Source of the DNA: Shewanella atlantica
GTDB lineage: Bacteria > Pseudomonadota > Gammaproteobacteria > Enterobacterales > Shewanellaceae
Reading direction: 5' to 3'
DNA length: 64,000 nucleotides
Assembly (NCBI RefSeq): GCF_003966265.1
Contig: NZ_RXNV01000001.1
Location: 186,001 to 250,000, forward strand
The notes under the pieces were generated by a model. That model saw nothing but the letters and a program-made list of their open reading frames with translations. It had not been told where the DNA came from and ran no database searches. Both the position numbers and the translations under genes were made by a program. Positions 42,475 to 52,010 of the stretch are shown piece after piece (position 1 is the stretch's first letter; the number at the start of each line of letters is the position of its first letter).

Positions 42475-43518
42475 ATGCGTATTCAACAGACTAAATCTAT
42501 TTTCCCAGCCCTTTTCCCGGCTCTTTACATTGCCCTCTCATTAATGAGTGCTCATCTATACGCTGCATCAATTGAAACCACCACCTTAATTGAGACCAAG
42601 GAAACGAAATGGATAGAACTGGATTCAAAACTTGAAGCCGTGAAAGCCGCAACGGTTTCGGCGCAAACTTCCGGTCGCATAATAAAACTCAATTACGATG
42701 TAAATGATATTGTCTCCGAGGGGGCCTCATTACTGGAGATCACCAGTAAAGAACAAGGCGCAGAGCTGGCTGCTGCCGAAGCCGATTATGCCAGAGCGAT
42801 AGCCCAAAATAATGAGGCGCAACTACAAAGGCGTCGGTATGAAGCCCTGTTTCCTAAAGGAGCCATATCACAAGGCGCTATGGATGAAGCCATTGCCAAT
42901 GCAGAATCTACACAAGAGGCGGTTAGAGGTGCAAATGCCCGCATAACCCAAGCCACAGAATCACTCAAATATACGGTAGTCAATGCGCCATTTTCAGGCA
43001 TCGTCACTAAAAGGCACGTGGAGCAAGGCGAAACAGTGAGTCCCGGACAAGCGCTTTTCTCCGGTTTTTCCATGTCGCAGATGCGCGCCATCACCCACGT
43101 ACCACAGCGATATATTGACGCATTGAAGCAGCTACCTAAATTTCAGATCATCCTCAATGATGGTCGTCAGTTTAGCTCCAACTCTCTCACTATTTTCTCA
43201 TTTGCCGATCCCCAGAGTCACAGTTACAAGGTAAGAATAAACCTCCCCGAAAATGAGCCTAATCTGATGCCGGGAATGTGGGCTAAAGCCAGATTCAGTG
43301 CTGGTAGCCGCTCGAGTATTCTTATCCCGACTTCAGCCCTGCTTAAACAAAATGAGCTCAGTGCCGTATACCTCAAACAGGGGGATGACTTTGTACTCAG
43401 TCAAGTCCGCCTGGGAAATTACCAGGATAAAGAGGTCGAAGTCTTGGCAGGATTAACCTCCGGAGATGTGATTGCTATCGACGCGTACCAAGCACTCCAA
43501 AATCATCAGGCAAAATAG
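42475..43518 (+). CDS. RND efflux periplasmic adaptor (membrane fusion protein)
   Basis: A 347-residue HlyD/AcrA-type adaptor with a signal peptide (IFPALFPALYIALSLMSAHLYAA) and no lipobox cysteine. The lipoyl/barrel-sandwich motif appears as VSAQTSGRIIKLNYDVNDIVSEGASLLEI (about residues 61-89) and returns as YTVVNAPFSGIVTKRHVEQGETVSPGQALFS, flanking an alpha-helical hairpin rich in Ala, Glu and Gln. It bridges the inner-membrane RND pump and an outer-membrane channel, and no TolC-type gene is nearby. It precedes the pump gene by ten bases, so they form an operon with the following DUF2892 and rhodanese genes. Confidence 0.93.
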   Translation: MRIQQTKSIFPALFPALYIALSLMSAHLYAASIETTTLIETKETKWIELDSKLEAVKAATVSAQTSGRIIKLNYDVNDIVSEGASLLEITSKEQGAELAAAEADYARAIAQNNEAQLQRRRYEALFPKGAISQGAMDEAIANAESTQEAVRGANARITQATESLKYTVVNAPFSGIVTKRHVEQGETVSPGQALFSGFSMSQMRAITHVPQRYIDALKQLPKFQIILNDGRQFSSNSLTIFSFADPQSHSYKVRINLPENEPNLMPGMWAKARFSAGSRSSILIPTSALLKQNELSAVYLKQGDDFVLSQVRLGNYQDKEVEVLAGLTSGDVIAIDAYQALQNHQAK

Positions 43519-43528
43519 AGAGGTCAAG

Positions 43529-46500
43529 ATGAACGAACCCCAAAACACGACTTTGCCTGAATCAAATACACCCAACTCAAAATTAGGAATATCGGGTAGG
43601 ATTGCGGCAGCATTTCAGCTCAGTGCCATTACGCCACTGCTGGCAATACTTGGCTTACTACTGGGTTTATTTGCCGTCATAGTGACGCCAAAAGAGGAAG
43701 AGCCTCAGATAGATGTAACCTTTGCCGATGTCTTTATCCCCTTCCCCGGTGCGACACCGGCTCAGGTTGAAAGCTTAGTCACGCTCCCGGCTGAGCAGGT
43801 GATCTCAGAGATAAAAGGAATAGATACACTCTACTCATTTTCGCAACCTGACGGCGCACTGATCATCGCAATTTTTGAAGTTGGGATCCCACGTAATGAA
43901 GCGATAGTGAAGCTCTATAATCAGATCTACTCTAACCTCGATAAACTCCCATCGGGTGCCGGGGTAGGCGAGCCACTCATCAAGCCTCGCGGAATCGATG
44001 ATGTCCCCATTGTCAGCTTAACGCTATGGTCAAAACAGGCGGCCGTTTCAGCAGAACAATTGACCCATGTTGCTCATGGACTGGAAACAGAGCTCAAGCG
44101 TATTCCCGGCACGCGTGAAGTCTATACCTTAGGCTCACACGAACTCGTGCTTAATGTTCGAATCGATCCGATGAAGATGAACTATTACGGGCTCACCTAT
44201 GACGCAATAGCCCAGAGCCTTAAATCGAATAACCATATCTCCATGCCCGCCTCTCTTGTACAGGGCAACCAGGAGATAAAGGTTCAAGCCGGTCAATTTC
44301 TGCAATCCGCAGATGATGTTAAACAGCTCGTCATCTCAGTTTACCAAGACATAGACGGGCAAAGTGCCCCTGTCTACCTTAGTGATGTTGCCCAGATAAC
44401 ATTAAAAGCGGATATTCCGGTTAAAAGTGTCTGGTATGGCGATAAAAATGACATATACCCTGCTGTAACGCTGGCAATAGGTAAACAGCCTGGTGAAAAT
44501 GCCGTCGATATCGCCAATCAAATTTTACAACGTATCGAACAGGTTAAAAATGTTCTGGTTCCTGACAATGTTGAGGTCACGGTATCCAGAAACTATGGTG
44601 AAACGGCGGGGAATAAAGCCAACACACTTATCTTCAAGTTGATATTTGCGACTTCAGCTGTCGTGCTCTTAGTCTTATTCACTATGGGCACCAGAGAAGC
44701 GCTTGTGGTTGGTATCGCAATTATCATTACGTTAGCGACGACGCTGTTTGCGTCATGGGCCTGGGGCTTTACATTAAACAGAATATCTCTGTTTGCCCTC
44801 ATCTTCTCTATCGGTATTTTGGTCGATGATGCCATTGTGGTGGTCGAGAATATCCACCGACATATGGCGATAGGCAAACAATCTTTTAAAGAGCTGATCC
44901 CCGTTGCCGTTGACGAAGTTGGAAGTCCTACCATTTTAGCGACTTTTACCGTTATCGCGGCACTATTACCCATGGCCTTTGTCTCTGGGTTAATGGGTCC
45001 TTATATGGCGCCTATTCCAATCAATGCGAGCATGGGAATGCTTATCTCCTTAGCCGTTGCGTTCATCGTCACCCCCTGGCTCAGCCGAAAATTACTTAAA
45101 CGTCATGATCAGGAGAGTCCATCTTCAGACGCAATTGAAGAGTCTGCATCTAGTGCCACAACTAATGCCTCAACTAAAGAGAAGACGAACAGCGAGCCTG
45201 ATAACAACAGCCTGATGCTCAAGCTTTTTACTAAACTTATCGGCCCCTTTGTAATAGGTAAGCAGGCACGCAGAGCTCGAATAGGGCTCGCAGGCGCCAT
45301 CTTTGTCTTAATCGGCGTTGCAACGGCATTGCCTTTAGGCAAACTCGTCATACTAAAGATGCTGCCTCTGGACAATAAATCTGAATTTCAGGTAATGGTC
45401 GATATGCCGGAAGGAACACCGGTTGAACAGACACAACGTGTGCTTCAAGCACTGGGACGTTATTTGGGTACGGTCGAAGAAGTTGATAATTATCAACTCT
45501 ATGCGGGTACCAATGCCCCGATGAATTTCAATGGATTAGTCAGACATTACTTCTTGAGGGAGACTCAGGAGCTGGGTGATATTCAAGTTAATTTGCTCGA
45601 TAAGAAGCATAGAGAAAGAGACAGCCATACAATCGCACAATCAGTCCGTGCACCTTTGCAGGCGATAGGTAAACCGTTCAATGCCAACATCAAGGTGGTC
45701 GAAGTACCGCCGGGCCCGCCGGTCTGGTCACCCATTGTTGCCGAAGTCTACGGACCGAGCGAAGCTATACGTGAAAAAGCGGCTTACCAGTTACAGGCAT
45801 TGTTTCATGAAACCGATGACGTGGTTGACATAGATATATTTCTACCTGCGGCGCAGCAGAAATGGCAAGTGATCATCGACAGAAGTAAAGCGAGCCTTTT
45901 GGGGGTTCCCTATCAAAATATTGTCAGCCTCATAGCCACCTCTGTTGGCGGACAGGATATGAGCTACCTGATTAAAGATAGACAGAAGCACCCTACCCCA
46001 ATCCGATTACAGCTCAAGGAGTCTGCCAAACTCGACCTTGAACAGGTGTTAAACCTCAAACTGCTGGGACAAAATGGTACTTCAGTCCCCGTCTCTGAAC
46101 TTGTGAATATCAAAAAGGGCAAAATAGATGCCCCCATCATCCATAAGAACATGATCCCTATGGTGATGGTAGTTGCCGATATGGCTGGAGAGTTAGATAG
46201 TCCCTTGTATGGCATGTTTGATATGGCAGCCAGGATAGATGCAGAAGATGGATTGGGTTTCGAGCAACACTTTATTAAGCAACCCTCCGGTCTCGATGCT
46301 ATCGCGGTGCTGTGGGATGGCGAATGGAAAATCACCTATGAAACATTCCGTGATATGGGGATAGCCTATGGTGTAGGTATGATAGCCATCTATCTGCTGG
46401 TCGTCGGGCAGTTCCGCTCCTATACCGTACCGCTCATCATCATGGCACCGATCCCCTTAACGGTGATCGGGGTTATGCCTGGACATGCGCTACTTGGGGC

Positions 46501-46828
46501 ACATTTTACCGCACCATCCATGATAGGCATGATTGCACTGGCCGGGATAATCGTCAGAAACTCCATCTTGTTGGTGGATTTCATCAATAAGGAGACTGCC
46601 GCCGGCGTTCCGTTCCAACAAGCCGTGATCCACTCTGGTGCCGTACGAGCTAAGCCGATAATGCTAACAGCACTTGCAGCCATGATTGGTGCCCTGTTTA
46701 TTATCGACGATCCCATCTTCAATGGGCTCGCCATCAGCTTAATATTCGGCATCATGATCTCGACCTTACTGACTCTGGTTGTGATCCCCGTACTCTATTA
46801 CGCAGTAATGAAGAAGCATTACGCCTGA
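43529..46828 (+). CDS. RND efflux transporter permease subunit (AcrB-like)
   Basis: A 1099-residue inner-membrane pump of the RND superfamily, driven by protons. The first helix (LLAILGLLLGLFAVIVTP) is followed by the porter loop FADVFIPFPGATPAQVESLVTLPAEQV. The proton-relay aspartates are in helix 4 (GILVDDAIVVVENIHRH, about 445-461), and the second half repeats the layout (GLAGIIVRNSILLVDF). An insert rich in Ser, Glu and Asn (about 530-565) follows the first membrane domain. I start at 43529, behind GAGAGGTCAAG; an in-frame extension to 43472 overlaps the adaptor gene and is unlikely. Substrate unknown. A heavy-metal (CusA) assignment is not supported by visible residues. DUF2892 and rhodanese genes follow. 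Confidence 0.93.
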   Translation: MNEPQNTTLPESNTPNSKLGISGRIAAAFQLSAITPLLAILGLLLGLFAVIVTPKEEEPQIDVTFADVFIPFPGATPAQVESLVTLPAEQVISEIKGIDTLYSFSQPDGALIIAIFEVGIPRNEAIVKLYNQIYSNLDKLPSGAGVGEPLIKPRGIDDVPIVSLTLWSKQAAVSAEQLTHVAHGLETELKRIPGTREVYTLGSHELVLNVRIDPMKMNYYGLTYDAIAQSLKSNNHISMPASLVQGNQEIKVQAGQFLQSADDVKQLVISVYQDIDGQSAPVYLSDVAQITLKADIPVKSVWYGDKNDIYPAVTLAIGKQPGENAVDIANQILQRIEQVKNVLVPDNVEVTVSRNYGETAGNKANTLIFKLIFATSAVVLLVLFTMGTREALVVGIAIIITLATTLFASWAWGFTLNRISLFALIFSIGILVDDAIVVVENIHRHMAIGKQSFKELIPVAVDEVGSPTILATFTVIAALLPMAFVSGLMGPYMAPIPINASMGMLISLAVAFIVTPWLSRKLLKRHDQESPSSDAIEESASSATTNASTKEKTNSEPDNNSLMLKLFTKLIGPFVIGKQARRARIGLAGAIFVLIGVATALPLGKLVILKMLPLDNKSEFQVMVDMPEGTPVEQTQRVLQALGRYLGTVEEVDNYQLYAGTNAPMNFNGLVRHYFLRETQELGDIQVNLLDKKHRERDSHTIAQSVRAPLQAIGKPFNANIKVVEVPPGPPVWSPIVAEVYGPSEAIREKAAYQLQALFHETDDVVDIDIFLPAAQQKWQVIIDRSKASLLGVPYQNIVSLIATSVGGQDMSYLIKDRQKHPTPIRLQLKESAKLDLEQVLNLKLLGQNGTSVPVSELVNIKKGKIDAPIIHKNMIPMVMVVADMAGELDSPLYGMFDMAARIDAEDGLGFEQHFIKQPSGLDAIAVLWDGEWKITYETFRDMGIAYGVGMIAIYLLVVGQFRSYTVPLIIMAPIPLTVIGVMPGHALLGAHFTAPSMIGMIALAGIIVRNSILLVDFINKETAAGVPFQQAVIHSGAVRAKPIMLTALAAMIGALFIIDDPIFNGLAISLIFGIMISTLLTLVVIPVLYYAVMKKHYA

Positions 46829-46856
46829 TAACCTGAAATAACAGATAACTAAGCTT

Positions 46857-46902
46857 ATTAAGCAACTAACACATTAAGCGACTAACACATTAATTAACTA
46901 AC
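46857..46902. repeat. Three imperfect 16-bp tandem repeats after the RND pump gene
   Basis: ATTAAGCAACTAACAC, ATTAAGCGACTAACAC and ATTAATTAACTAAC lie head to tail at 46857-46872, 46873-46888 and 46889-46902, about 28 bases after the pump stop codon. Confidence 0.85.
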
Positions 46903-46940
46903 AAAGCACGCGGAAATTGTTTCCGCCAAAGGAGATAACA

Positions 46941-47159
46941 ATGTCTATAGAACGCGCAATCATGGCTTTTGCCGGAATGATGGTTTTACTCTCAATAGTA
47001 TTAACGACTTTGGTCCATGCTAATTTCATCTGGTTGACGGTATTTGTCGGCGTAAATCTATTTCAAAGCGCATTTACCGGATTCTGCCCTGTCGCTATAC
47101 TTATGAAAAAGCTAGGGGTAAAAACCGAGGCTGAACAGGCTTTAATAAAGGCCAATTGA
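46941..47159 (+). CDS. DUF2892 family small membrane protein (YgaP-type)
   Basis: A 72-residue membrane protein with two hydrophobic helices (IMAFAGMMVLLSIVLTTLV and FIWLTVFVGVNLFQSAFTG) and the DUF2892 signature GFCPVAILMKKLG near the C-terminus with one cysteine. DUF2892 is the membrane part of YgaP, where it is fused to a rhodanese domain. Here the two are separate consecutive genes. I start at 46941, behind AAAGGAGATAACA; an eight-residue upstream extension is less likely. The order RND pump, DUF2892, rhodanese suggests a link with sulfane-sulfur or cyanide/thiocyanate handling, an inference from context. Confidence 0.9.
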   Translation: MSIERAIMAFAGMMVLLSIVLTTLVHANFIWLTVFVGVNLFQSAFTGFCPVAILMKKLGVKTEAEQALIKAN

Positions 47160-47265
47160 TCTTTCATATTTGTAAACTCTTGCCCTGAAAATATCACTCG
47201 CGGTGCTAGGAGAGGAGAGATCGATTGGTTCACACTAAAACAGAAAAATAATTATAGGAAATTAT

Positions 47266-47664
47266 GTGTTTAAACAAATATTAAAATCAAAGCGGCATCT
47301 ACAACTGAAATACTTTTTGGTCTTTGCCGCTTTGCTATCTCTCACTGCCAGCCAGCTATCCTGGGCCGCAGATAAAGATGCTCAAGTTGCATGGGATATG
47401 ATCGATGCCGGGGCTATGATTGTCGACGTACGAACGGCAGGCGAGTTTCAAGCCGGCCATCTTCCGAATGCAATCAACATCCCCTTCGAACAGATAGCCA
47501 TTGCATTTAAAGAGCGGAAGATCGCCAAAGATAAGTCTGTCGTACTCTACTGCAGGAGTGGACGCAGAAGCGGAATCGCTTTCGATACTTTAGTATCTGA
47601 AGGCTATACCAACAGCTACAATGGCGGCGGATATGTCACATTAATGAGTGCCGTAAAAAAATAA
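47266..47664 (+). CDS. Periplasmic rhodanese-like protein
   Basis: A 132-residue rhodanese with a signal peptide or N-terminal anchor (YFLVFAALLSLTASQLSWA). The rhodanese fold is complete, with MIVDVRTAGEFQAGHLPNAINIP and the catalytic Cys loop LYCRSGRRSG (about 98-107). It should transfer sulfane sulfur between thiols in the periplasm. The start is GTG at 47266, with AGGA six bases upstream. It is the last gene of the RND-DUF2892-rhodanese group, with a 106-base gap to DUF2892. A possible hairpin (47684-47704) follows the stop. Confidence 0.9.
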   Translation: MFKQILKSKRHLQLKYFLVFAALLSLTASQLSWAADKDAQVAWDMIDAGAMIVDVRTAGEFQAGHLPNAINIPFEQIAIAFKERKIAKDKSVVLYCRSGRRSGIAFDTLVSEGYTNSYNGGGYVTLMSAVKK

Positions 47665-48267
47665 TAACTTAAACTTGATTGCCGGACATCATATTATGGT
47701 GTCCAATCCATTTTTCTGAATCCGTTTTCAGTTTCAAATGCCCGATATACTTGATATCGAGCTTAACTCGACCAGCTTGTTTACTTAAACAATATCAGCA
47801 ACACTATGCAGTGCATCCTCCAAAAAAGAGGCTCTCTACAAATCTATATTCAATTTATGCTTCAATCATTCCCCCTCCACTTATTACTTTTACATCTAAG
47901 TTATTCCTAACTTGCGAGTTAAAAAATCATCAGTATTTTCACTAGCTTAACTAGAGCTATTTACAAAATATTTCACCTATAAATAGACAGCACAGATAAT
48001 ATACAAAGTATTTATCAAAGAGTTAACTCGCATAATGATGCGGGATAAATACCGATTCATGCGCGTAAAATGCGTTTTAAACGTAATATTTATTCAATAA
48101 AGTATCTTTTACTCAGCTATATATCTCCCCCCACCACTGGAATAACGAATTGTTTACAAATGTTTCACATCTAGATACATTCGCTGTCGAGTAACCGGTT
48201 TTTTATATGTTCATCTGAAAAGCCACCTAATAATAATGATTAATTCTAATTAGCATGGAAGACAATT
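47665..48267. other. AT-rich intergenic region before the subtilisin gene
   Basis: About 600 bases with no credible gene; an open frame at 47679-47945 lacks a ribosome binding site and resembles nothing. It holds a weak hairpin GGACATCA/TGGTGTCC (47684-47704), probably the end of the rhodanese transcript, and the small hairpin CGCAT-AATG-ATGCG near 48029. The length suggests a long regulatory leader for the secreted protease, but I could not define a promoter. Confidence 0.55.
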
Positions 48268-50694
48268 ATGACAGTAAGACAATTTACAACTTCGGCATTG
48301 AGCCTGTCAGTTTTAGCTATCGCTATCTCTGCCACAGTTCAAGCCGCTCCCACATTCACTCAAGGCTTACAATCACTGAAGGCTGACAGTAAACAATCAT
48401 CACCTTTACCAAAGCGCTATATTGTTAAATTTAAGAACAGTGGATTAAGCGCTATTCAATCTCAAGCAGATGAAATCAGTGAGGTTCAATATGAGCCAAG
48501 ATCAAACGAAGTTTTCTCTCATCACAGAGCAATGAATAATGCTTCTGCCAAAGAGATGAAGAGAATTGGTCGCAGCAACAGCTATACAGCGAAACTTAAT
48601 GCTAAAGGCCTTCAGGCTCTTAAGCTACGTCCAGATGTAGAATATGTTGAAGAGGATGTACCAAGAAGACTCTTAAGTGAAGCAACGCCTTGGGGTCAAA
48701 CCTATGTGGGCGCAACAAGTCTAAGTGATGCTCAAACCGGTAATCGCACTATTTGTATTATCGATTCAGGTTATGACCGCAGTCACAATGACTTAAGCGG
48801 TAATAATGTCACGGGAACAAATAACTCCGGCACTGGCAACTGGTTTGATCCCGGCAATAATAATGCACATGGTACTCATGTAGCTGGAACCATTGCGGCT
48901 ATAGCCAACAACGAAGGTGTTGTCGGTGTCATGCCAAACCAGAATGCCAATATCCATGTCATTAAAGTATTTAATGAAGCAGGTTGGGGTTACTCATCTT
49001 CACTGGTTTCAGCCGTTGATACCTGTGTCGACAATGGCGCAAATGTTGTTACCATGAGTTTAGGTGGTGCAAGCTCCAGCACCACAGAAAAAAATGCATT
49101 AACCGCTCATCAGAATAATGGCATCTTACTTATCGCCGCTGCAGGTAATGATGGAGACAGTACTCACAGTTATCCGGCCTCTTATGATGCAGTGATGTCA
49201 GTTGCGGCCGTCGATAACAACAAAGATCATGCGGCGTTCTCGCAATACACTAACCAGGTTGAAATTTCAGGCCCGGGTGAGGCGATTCTCTCAACCGTCA
49301 CTTTAGGTGAAGGTCGTCTTGCGGACATCACCATTGGCGGACTGTCATATTTTGATAATGGCGTCGTCCCTCACAACCGTTACGTAAAATCGGGCACTGA
49401 TCATGTCCCAACACCGGTATTTGGCAGCGTTAGCGGTGAACTTGCCGAGTGTGCCGTGTCTGGCAGTACATTTAACTGTGGTGACATGAACAGCAAGGTT
49501 TGTCTGGTTGAGCGTGTCGGAAACCAGGGCGCCGGTTATCCGGAGATAGATGCCGTCAGAGCCTGTAATAATGCAGGTGCGAGTGCCGTCATTGTCTATG
49601 GTAATACCGAACTTCCAGGCCTGCAGAACCCTTTCCTGGTCGATACCAACAATGAAGCTGCTATCGTGTCAGTATCGGTAGACAGAACGACGGGACAGGC
49701 ACTTCAAGCTCAAGTGGGTTCAACGGTGACCGTTGAAAATACCGCCAACGAAGATTATGAATATTATAACGGCACCTCAATGGCGACCCCTCATGTTTCG
49801 GGCGTTGCTACCCTCGTCTGGAGTCATCACACCGAATGTAGTGCAACACAAATACGTGCGGCACTTAACGCGACAGCCGAAGATCTTGAAACTGCCGGCC
49901 GCGATGATAAAACCGGTTATGGTTTGGTCAATGCCGTGGCAGCCGACACCTATCTCGATGCTTCTTGTGACGGACCGGTCGATCCAGGTACTGGAACCGG
50001 AACCGGAACCGATGATACTGAGTTACAAAATGGCGTAGCCAAAACTGACTTAACCGGAGCGAAGAATGATGAACTTCACTTCTCTCTGGATGTGCCAGCT
50101 GGTGCGACAGACTTAAGCTTCACCATGAGTGGCGGAAGCGGAGATGCCGATCTGTATGTTCAGTATGGCGCAGCGCCGAGTACAAGCAGCTACGATTGCC
50201 GTCCATGGAAGACAGGTAACGCTGAATCTTGCCCAATCACCACCGCGGAATCAGGAACTTACTATGTAATGGTTCAAGGTTATAGCGCATTTAGCGGTGT
50301 GAATCTGGTCGCTAACTATACTGAAGCAACGGGTGGAAACACTGGCGGAGCGGCGAGCTATAGCAATACTAACAGCTACTCTATACCTGACAATAAGGCT
50401 GCAGGGATCAGCAGTCCTATATCTGTGAGCCGAAGTGGTGATGCAGGCACGGTATCTGTGACAGTCAACATCAGCCACACCTATATCGGTGATCTGCAAG
50501 TTGAACTTCATACTCCAACGGGTGAAGTGGCTATCTTGCACGATAACACAGGGAGCAGCACAGATAACATTAACCAGACCTACACCGTCGATACCACTGG
50601 CATAGAATCTGCCGGAGAGTGGAAGTTAAAAGCGGTAGACAGTGGTCGCCGTGATACAGGTAGCATCGACTCTTGGGAGTTAAGCTTCCAATAA
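48268..50694 (+). CDS. Secreted S8 (subtilisin-like) serine protease with PA, PPC and P domains
   Basis: An 808-residue exported protease. A signal peptide (ALSLSVLAIAISATVQA) is followed by an inhibitor I9 propeptide (PKRYIVKFKNSG...). The catalytic triad is Asp in CIIDSGYD (about residue 166), His in HGTHVAGT (about 201) and Ser in GTSMATPH (about 504). A protease-associated (PA) domain lies between His and Ser (about 345-490). A Gly-Thr linker leads to a PPC domain (about 585-690) and a C-terminal P/homB domain (about 705-808) ending DSWELSF. The C-terminal domains are typically removed during secretion. It is likely a type II secretion substrate for extracellular protein breakdown. A terminator follows. 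Confidence 0.94.
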   Translation: MTVRQFTTSALSLSVLAIAISATVQAAPTFTQGLQSLKADSKQSSPLPKRYIVKFKNSGLSAIQSQADEISEVQYEPRSNEVFSHHRAMNNASAKEMKRIGRSNSYTAKLNAKGLQALKLRPDVEYVEEDVPRRLLSEATPWGQTYVGATSLSDAQTGNRTICIIDSGYDRSHNDLSGNNVTGTNNSGTGNWFDPGNNNAHGTHVAGTIAAIANNEGVVGVMPNQNANIHVIKVFNEAGWGYSSSLVSAVDTCVDNGANVVTMSLGGASSSTTEKNALTAHQNNGILLIAAAGNDGDSTHSYPASYDAVMSVAAVDNNKDHAAFSQYTNQVEISGPGEAILSTVTLGEGRLADITIGGLSYFDNGVVPHNRYVKSGTDHVPTPVFGSVSGELAECAVSGSTFNCGDMNSKVCLVERVGNQGAGYPEIDAVRACNNAGASAVIVYGNTELPGLQNPFLVDTNNEAAIVSVSVDRTTGQALQAQVGSTVTVENTANEDYEYYNGTSMATPHVSGVATLVWSHHTECSATQIRAALNATAEDLETAGRDDKTGYGLVNAVAADTYLDASCDGPVDPGTGTGTGTDDTELQNGVAKTDLTGAKNDELHFSLDVPAGATDLSFTMSGGSGDADLYVQYGAAPSTSSYDCRPWKTGNAESCPITTAESGTYYVMVQGYSAFSGVNLVANYTEATGGNTGGAASYSNTNSYSIPDNKAAGISSPISVSRSGDAGTVSVTVNISHTYIGDLQVELHTPTGEVAILHDNTGSSTDNINQTYTVDTTGIESAGEWKLKAVDSGRRDTGSIDSWELSFQ

Positions 50695-50708
50695 TAAGTT
50701 GAAACAAC

Positions 50709-50737
50709 TAAAGAGAGGGCTCACGCCCTCTTTTTCA
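50709..50737 (+). terminator. Terminator of the subtilisin gene
   Basis: AAAGAGAGGGC TCAC GCCCTCTTTTT is a strong hairpin with a T-run, about 15 bases past the stop. Confidence 0.92.
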
Positions 50738-50821
50738 TTAAAGTTAACCATAAGGACCTCCTGTTAATTACACCGCAATAGCTGATATAATCAACTTAAT
50801 ATCAATTGACACAACGAACTC

Positions 50822-51178
50822 ATGACACAAGCAAACAATCCGCTTCACGGTATCAAGCTAGAAGATTTACTTACAGATCTGGTCGATCATTACGGCTGGG
50901 AAGAGCTTGGCTCCCGAATAGACATTCGTTGTTTTAATCATGATCCCAGTATCAAGTCGAGCCTGAGGTTCCTGCGTAAAACCCTCTGGGCCAGAGAGAA
51001 GGTCGAATATCTTTATCTTAAGATGAATAAATTACCTTTGCCAGCGAAAAAGCCAAGGGATGACGGCTATCAAGCCAGTGATAAAACGCTTCGCGCAGCG
51101 AAAAGCAGAGCGGCAGCTAAACCGAATAAAGACTCAAATGATGACACCCAGGTCAATGCCAATATCTGGGGAAAATAA
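50822..51178 (+). CDS. VF530 family DNA-binding protein (DUF2132)
   Basis: A 118-residue protein. The N-terminal 70 residues ([61 protein letters not shown]) are the VF530/DUF2132 domain, a small helical fold with a DNA-binding member from Vibrio fischeri. A basic Lys/Ala-rich C-terminal tail ([12 protein letters not shown]) would favour nucleic acid contact. The specific role is unknown. It is monocistronic, with its own terminator at 51206-51241, between the protease and a divergent gene. Confidence 0.9.
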   Translation: MTQANNPLHGIKLEDLLTDLVDHYGWEELGSRIDIRCFNHDPSIKSSLRFLRKTLWAREKVEYLYLKMNKLPLPAKKPRDDGYQASDKTLRAAKSRAAAKPNKDSNDDTQVNANIWGK

Positions 51179-51205
51179 ACAAATTCCATAACAAAATAGT
51201 CACAG

Positions 51206-51242
51206 CAAAAAGGCTGAAAGTGAATGCTTTCAGCCTTTTTTT
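51206..51242 (+). terminator. Terminator after the VF530 gene
   Basis: AAAAAGGCTGAAAG TGAATG CTTTCAGCCTTTTTTT is a strong symmetrical hairpin with A- and T-runs, able to serve both the VF530 gene and the convergent gene at 51285. Confidence 0.92.
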
Positions 51243-51284
51243 AATCTCTTTCTACTTATCACCGAACTCTAACGGTATAGACTT

Positions 51285-51803
51285 TTATGCCGCTTTTAAC
51301 ATGTAGTCAGATCCATCTTTTGCGGTAAATATCTGATCTTGCAGTGACCCATCGATCATACGTTTGGCATCGACATTGAGCAGACTTATCCAATACCTGT
51401 GACCTTCAATTTGAATGTCTTCAACATTGGCTCTGTCATAAGCACCAACCTCGCCACAACGGTCGAATGTCAACTCCACATGTGTACCCTTATCTCGCAG
51501 CAAGATGGCCGAGGGTTCACTCTTATGACCATTTAAAGCGACAAACTGCTTAGGGTCTTTCAAGCCCGTATGAGTACCGTCGGTGAAGAAGATCAGCAAC
51601 TGCTGGTAGTAAACCACATAACTGCTAACATCCTTATGCGACCCCTTTGCTAATGGAAATGTGCTGTCAAGAAACTGCTTCGCGTTGGCTATTGCTGTTT
51701 CACTTTGTGAAGTTTTGACAAGCTCCACATTCACAACTTCAGCATTGATAAGGTCATTAAAGTTCTGCTCACTTTGAATACTATTGCTTGTTGAAATGTC
51801 CAT
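51285..51803 (-). CDS. Unrecognised protein, 172 residues
   Basis: I do not recognise the family. It has no signal peptide and no membrane segment. The N-terminal 45 residues look disordered and polar, followed by a compact domain with alternating beta-like strands (YVVYYQQLLIFFTDGTHTGL, SAILLRDKGTHVELTFDRCG and HRYWISLLNVDAK). It has one cysteine. The gene is divergent from the HTH/DUF3612 regulator with about 207 bases between, so it may be the regulator's target or a neighbour by chance. In related genomes the HTH gene lies beside malate-synthase/isocitrate-lyase genes, which are absent here. Codon usage is ordinary. It shares a terminator region with the VF530 gene. Confidence 0.75.
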   Translation of the reverse strand: MDISTSNSIQSEQNFNDLINAEVVNVELVKTSQSETAIANAKQFLDSTFPLAKGSHKDVSSYVVYYQQLLIFFTDGTHTGLKDPKQFVALNGHKSEPSAILLRDKGTHVELTFDRCGEVGAYDRANVEDIQIEGHRYWISLLNVDAKRMIDGSLQDQIFTAKDGSDYMLKAA

Positions 51804-52010
51804 AGCCTTATCCTCTTCACTCGGTCTTAAGTTAGATTTTCCATTATTTACAAAAGCATAGAAAAAATATTACACCTTAATTGAATATCAAATTCTTATC
51901 CCGACCTCGATATTCAATAGAATTACTTTTCCCTGATTGCTTAATTTGTAGTCTAGCGAATTTTTTACTACAATTTCACAATTAAAATTTTACACTGTGA
52001 ATTTTACAAA

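Noticed and set aside
42475..46828. Heavy-metal (Cus/Czc-type) RND system
   Set aside because: The pump lacks visible metal-relay methionine patterns, and the sequence looks closer to multidrug-type RND proteins. No metal-resistance neighbours.
47679..47945. 88-residue open frame after the rhodanese gene
   Set aside because: AT-rich intergenic sequence with no ribosome binding site or recognisable protein features.
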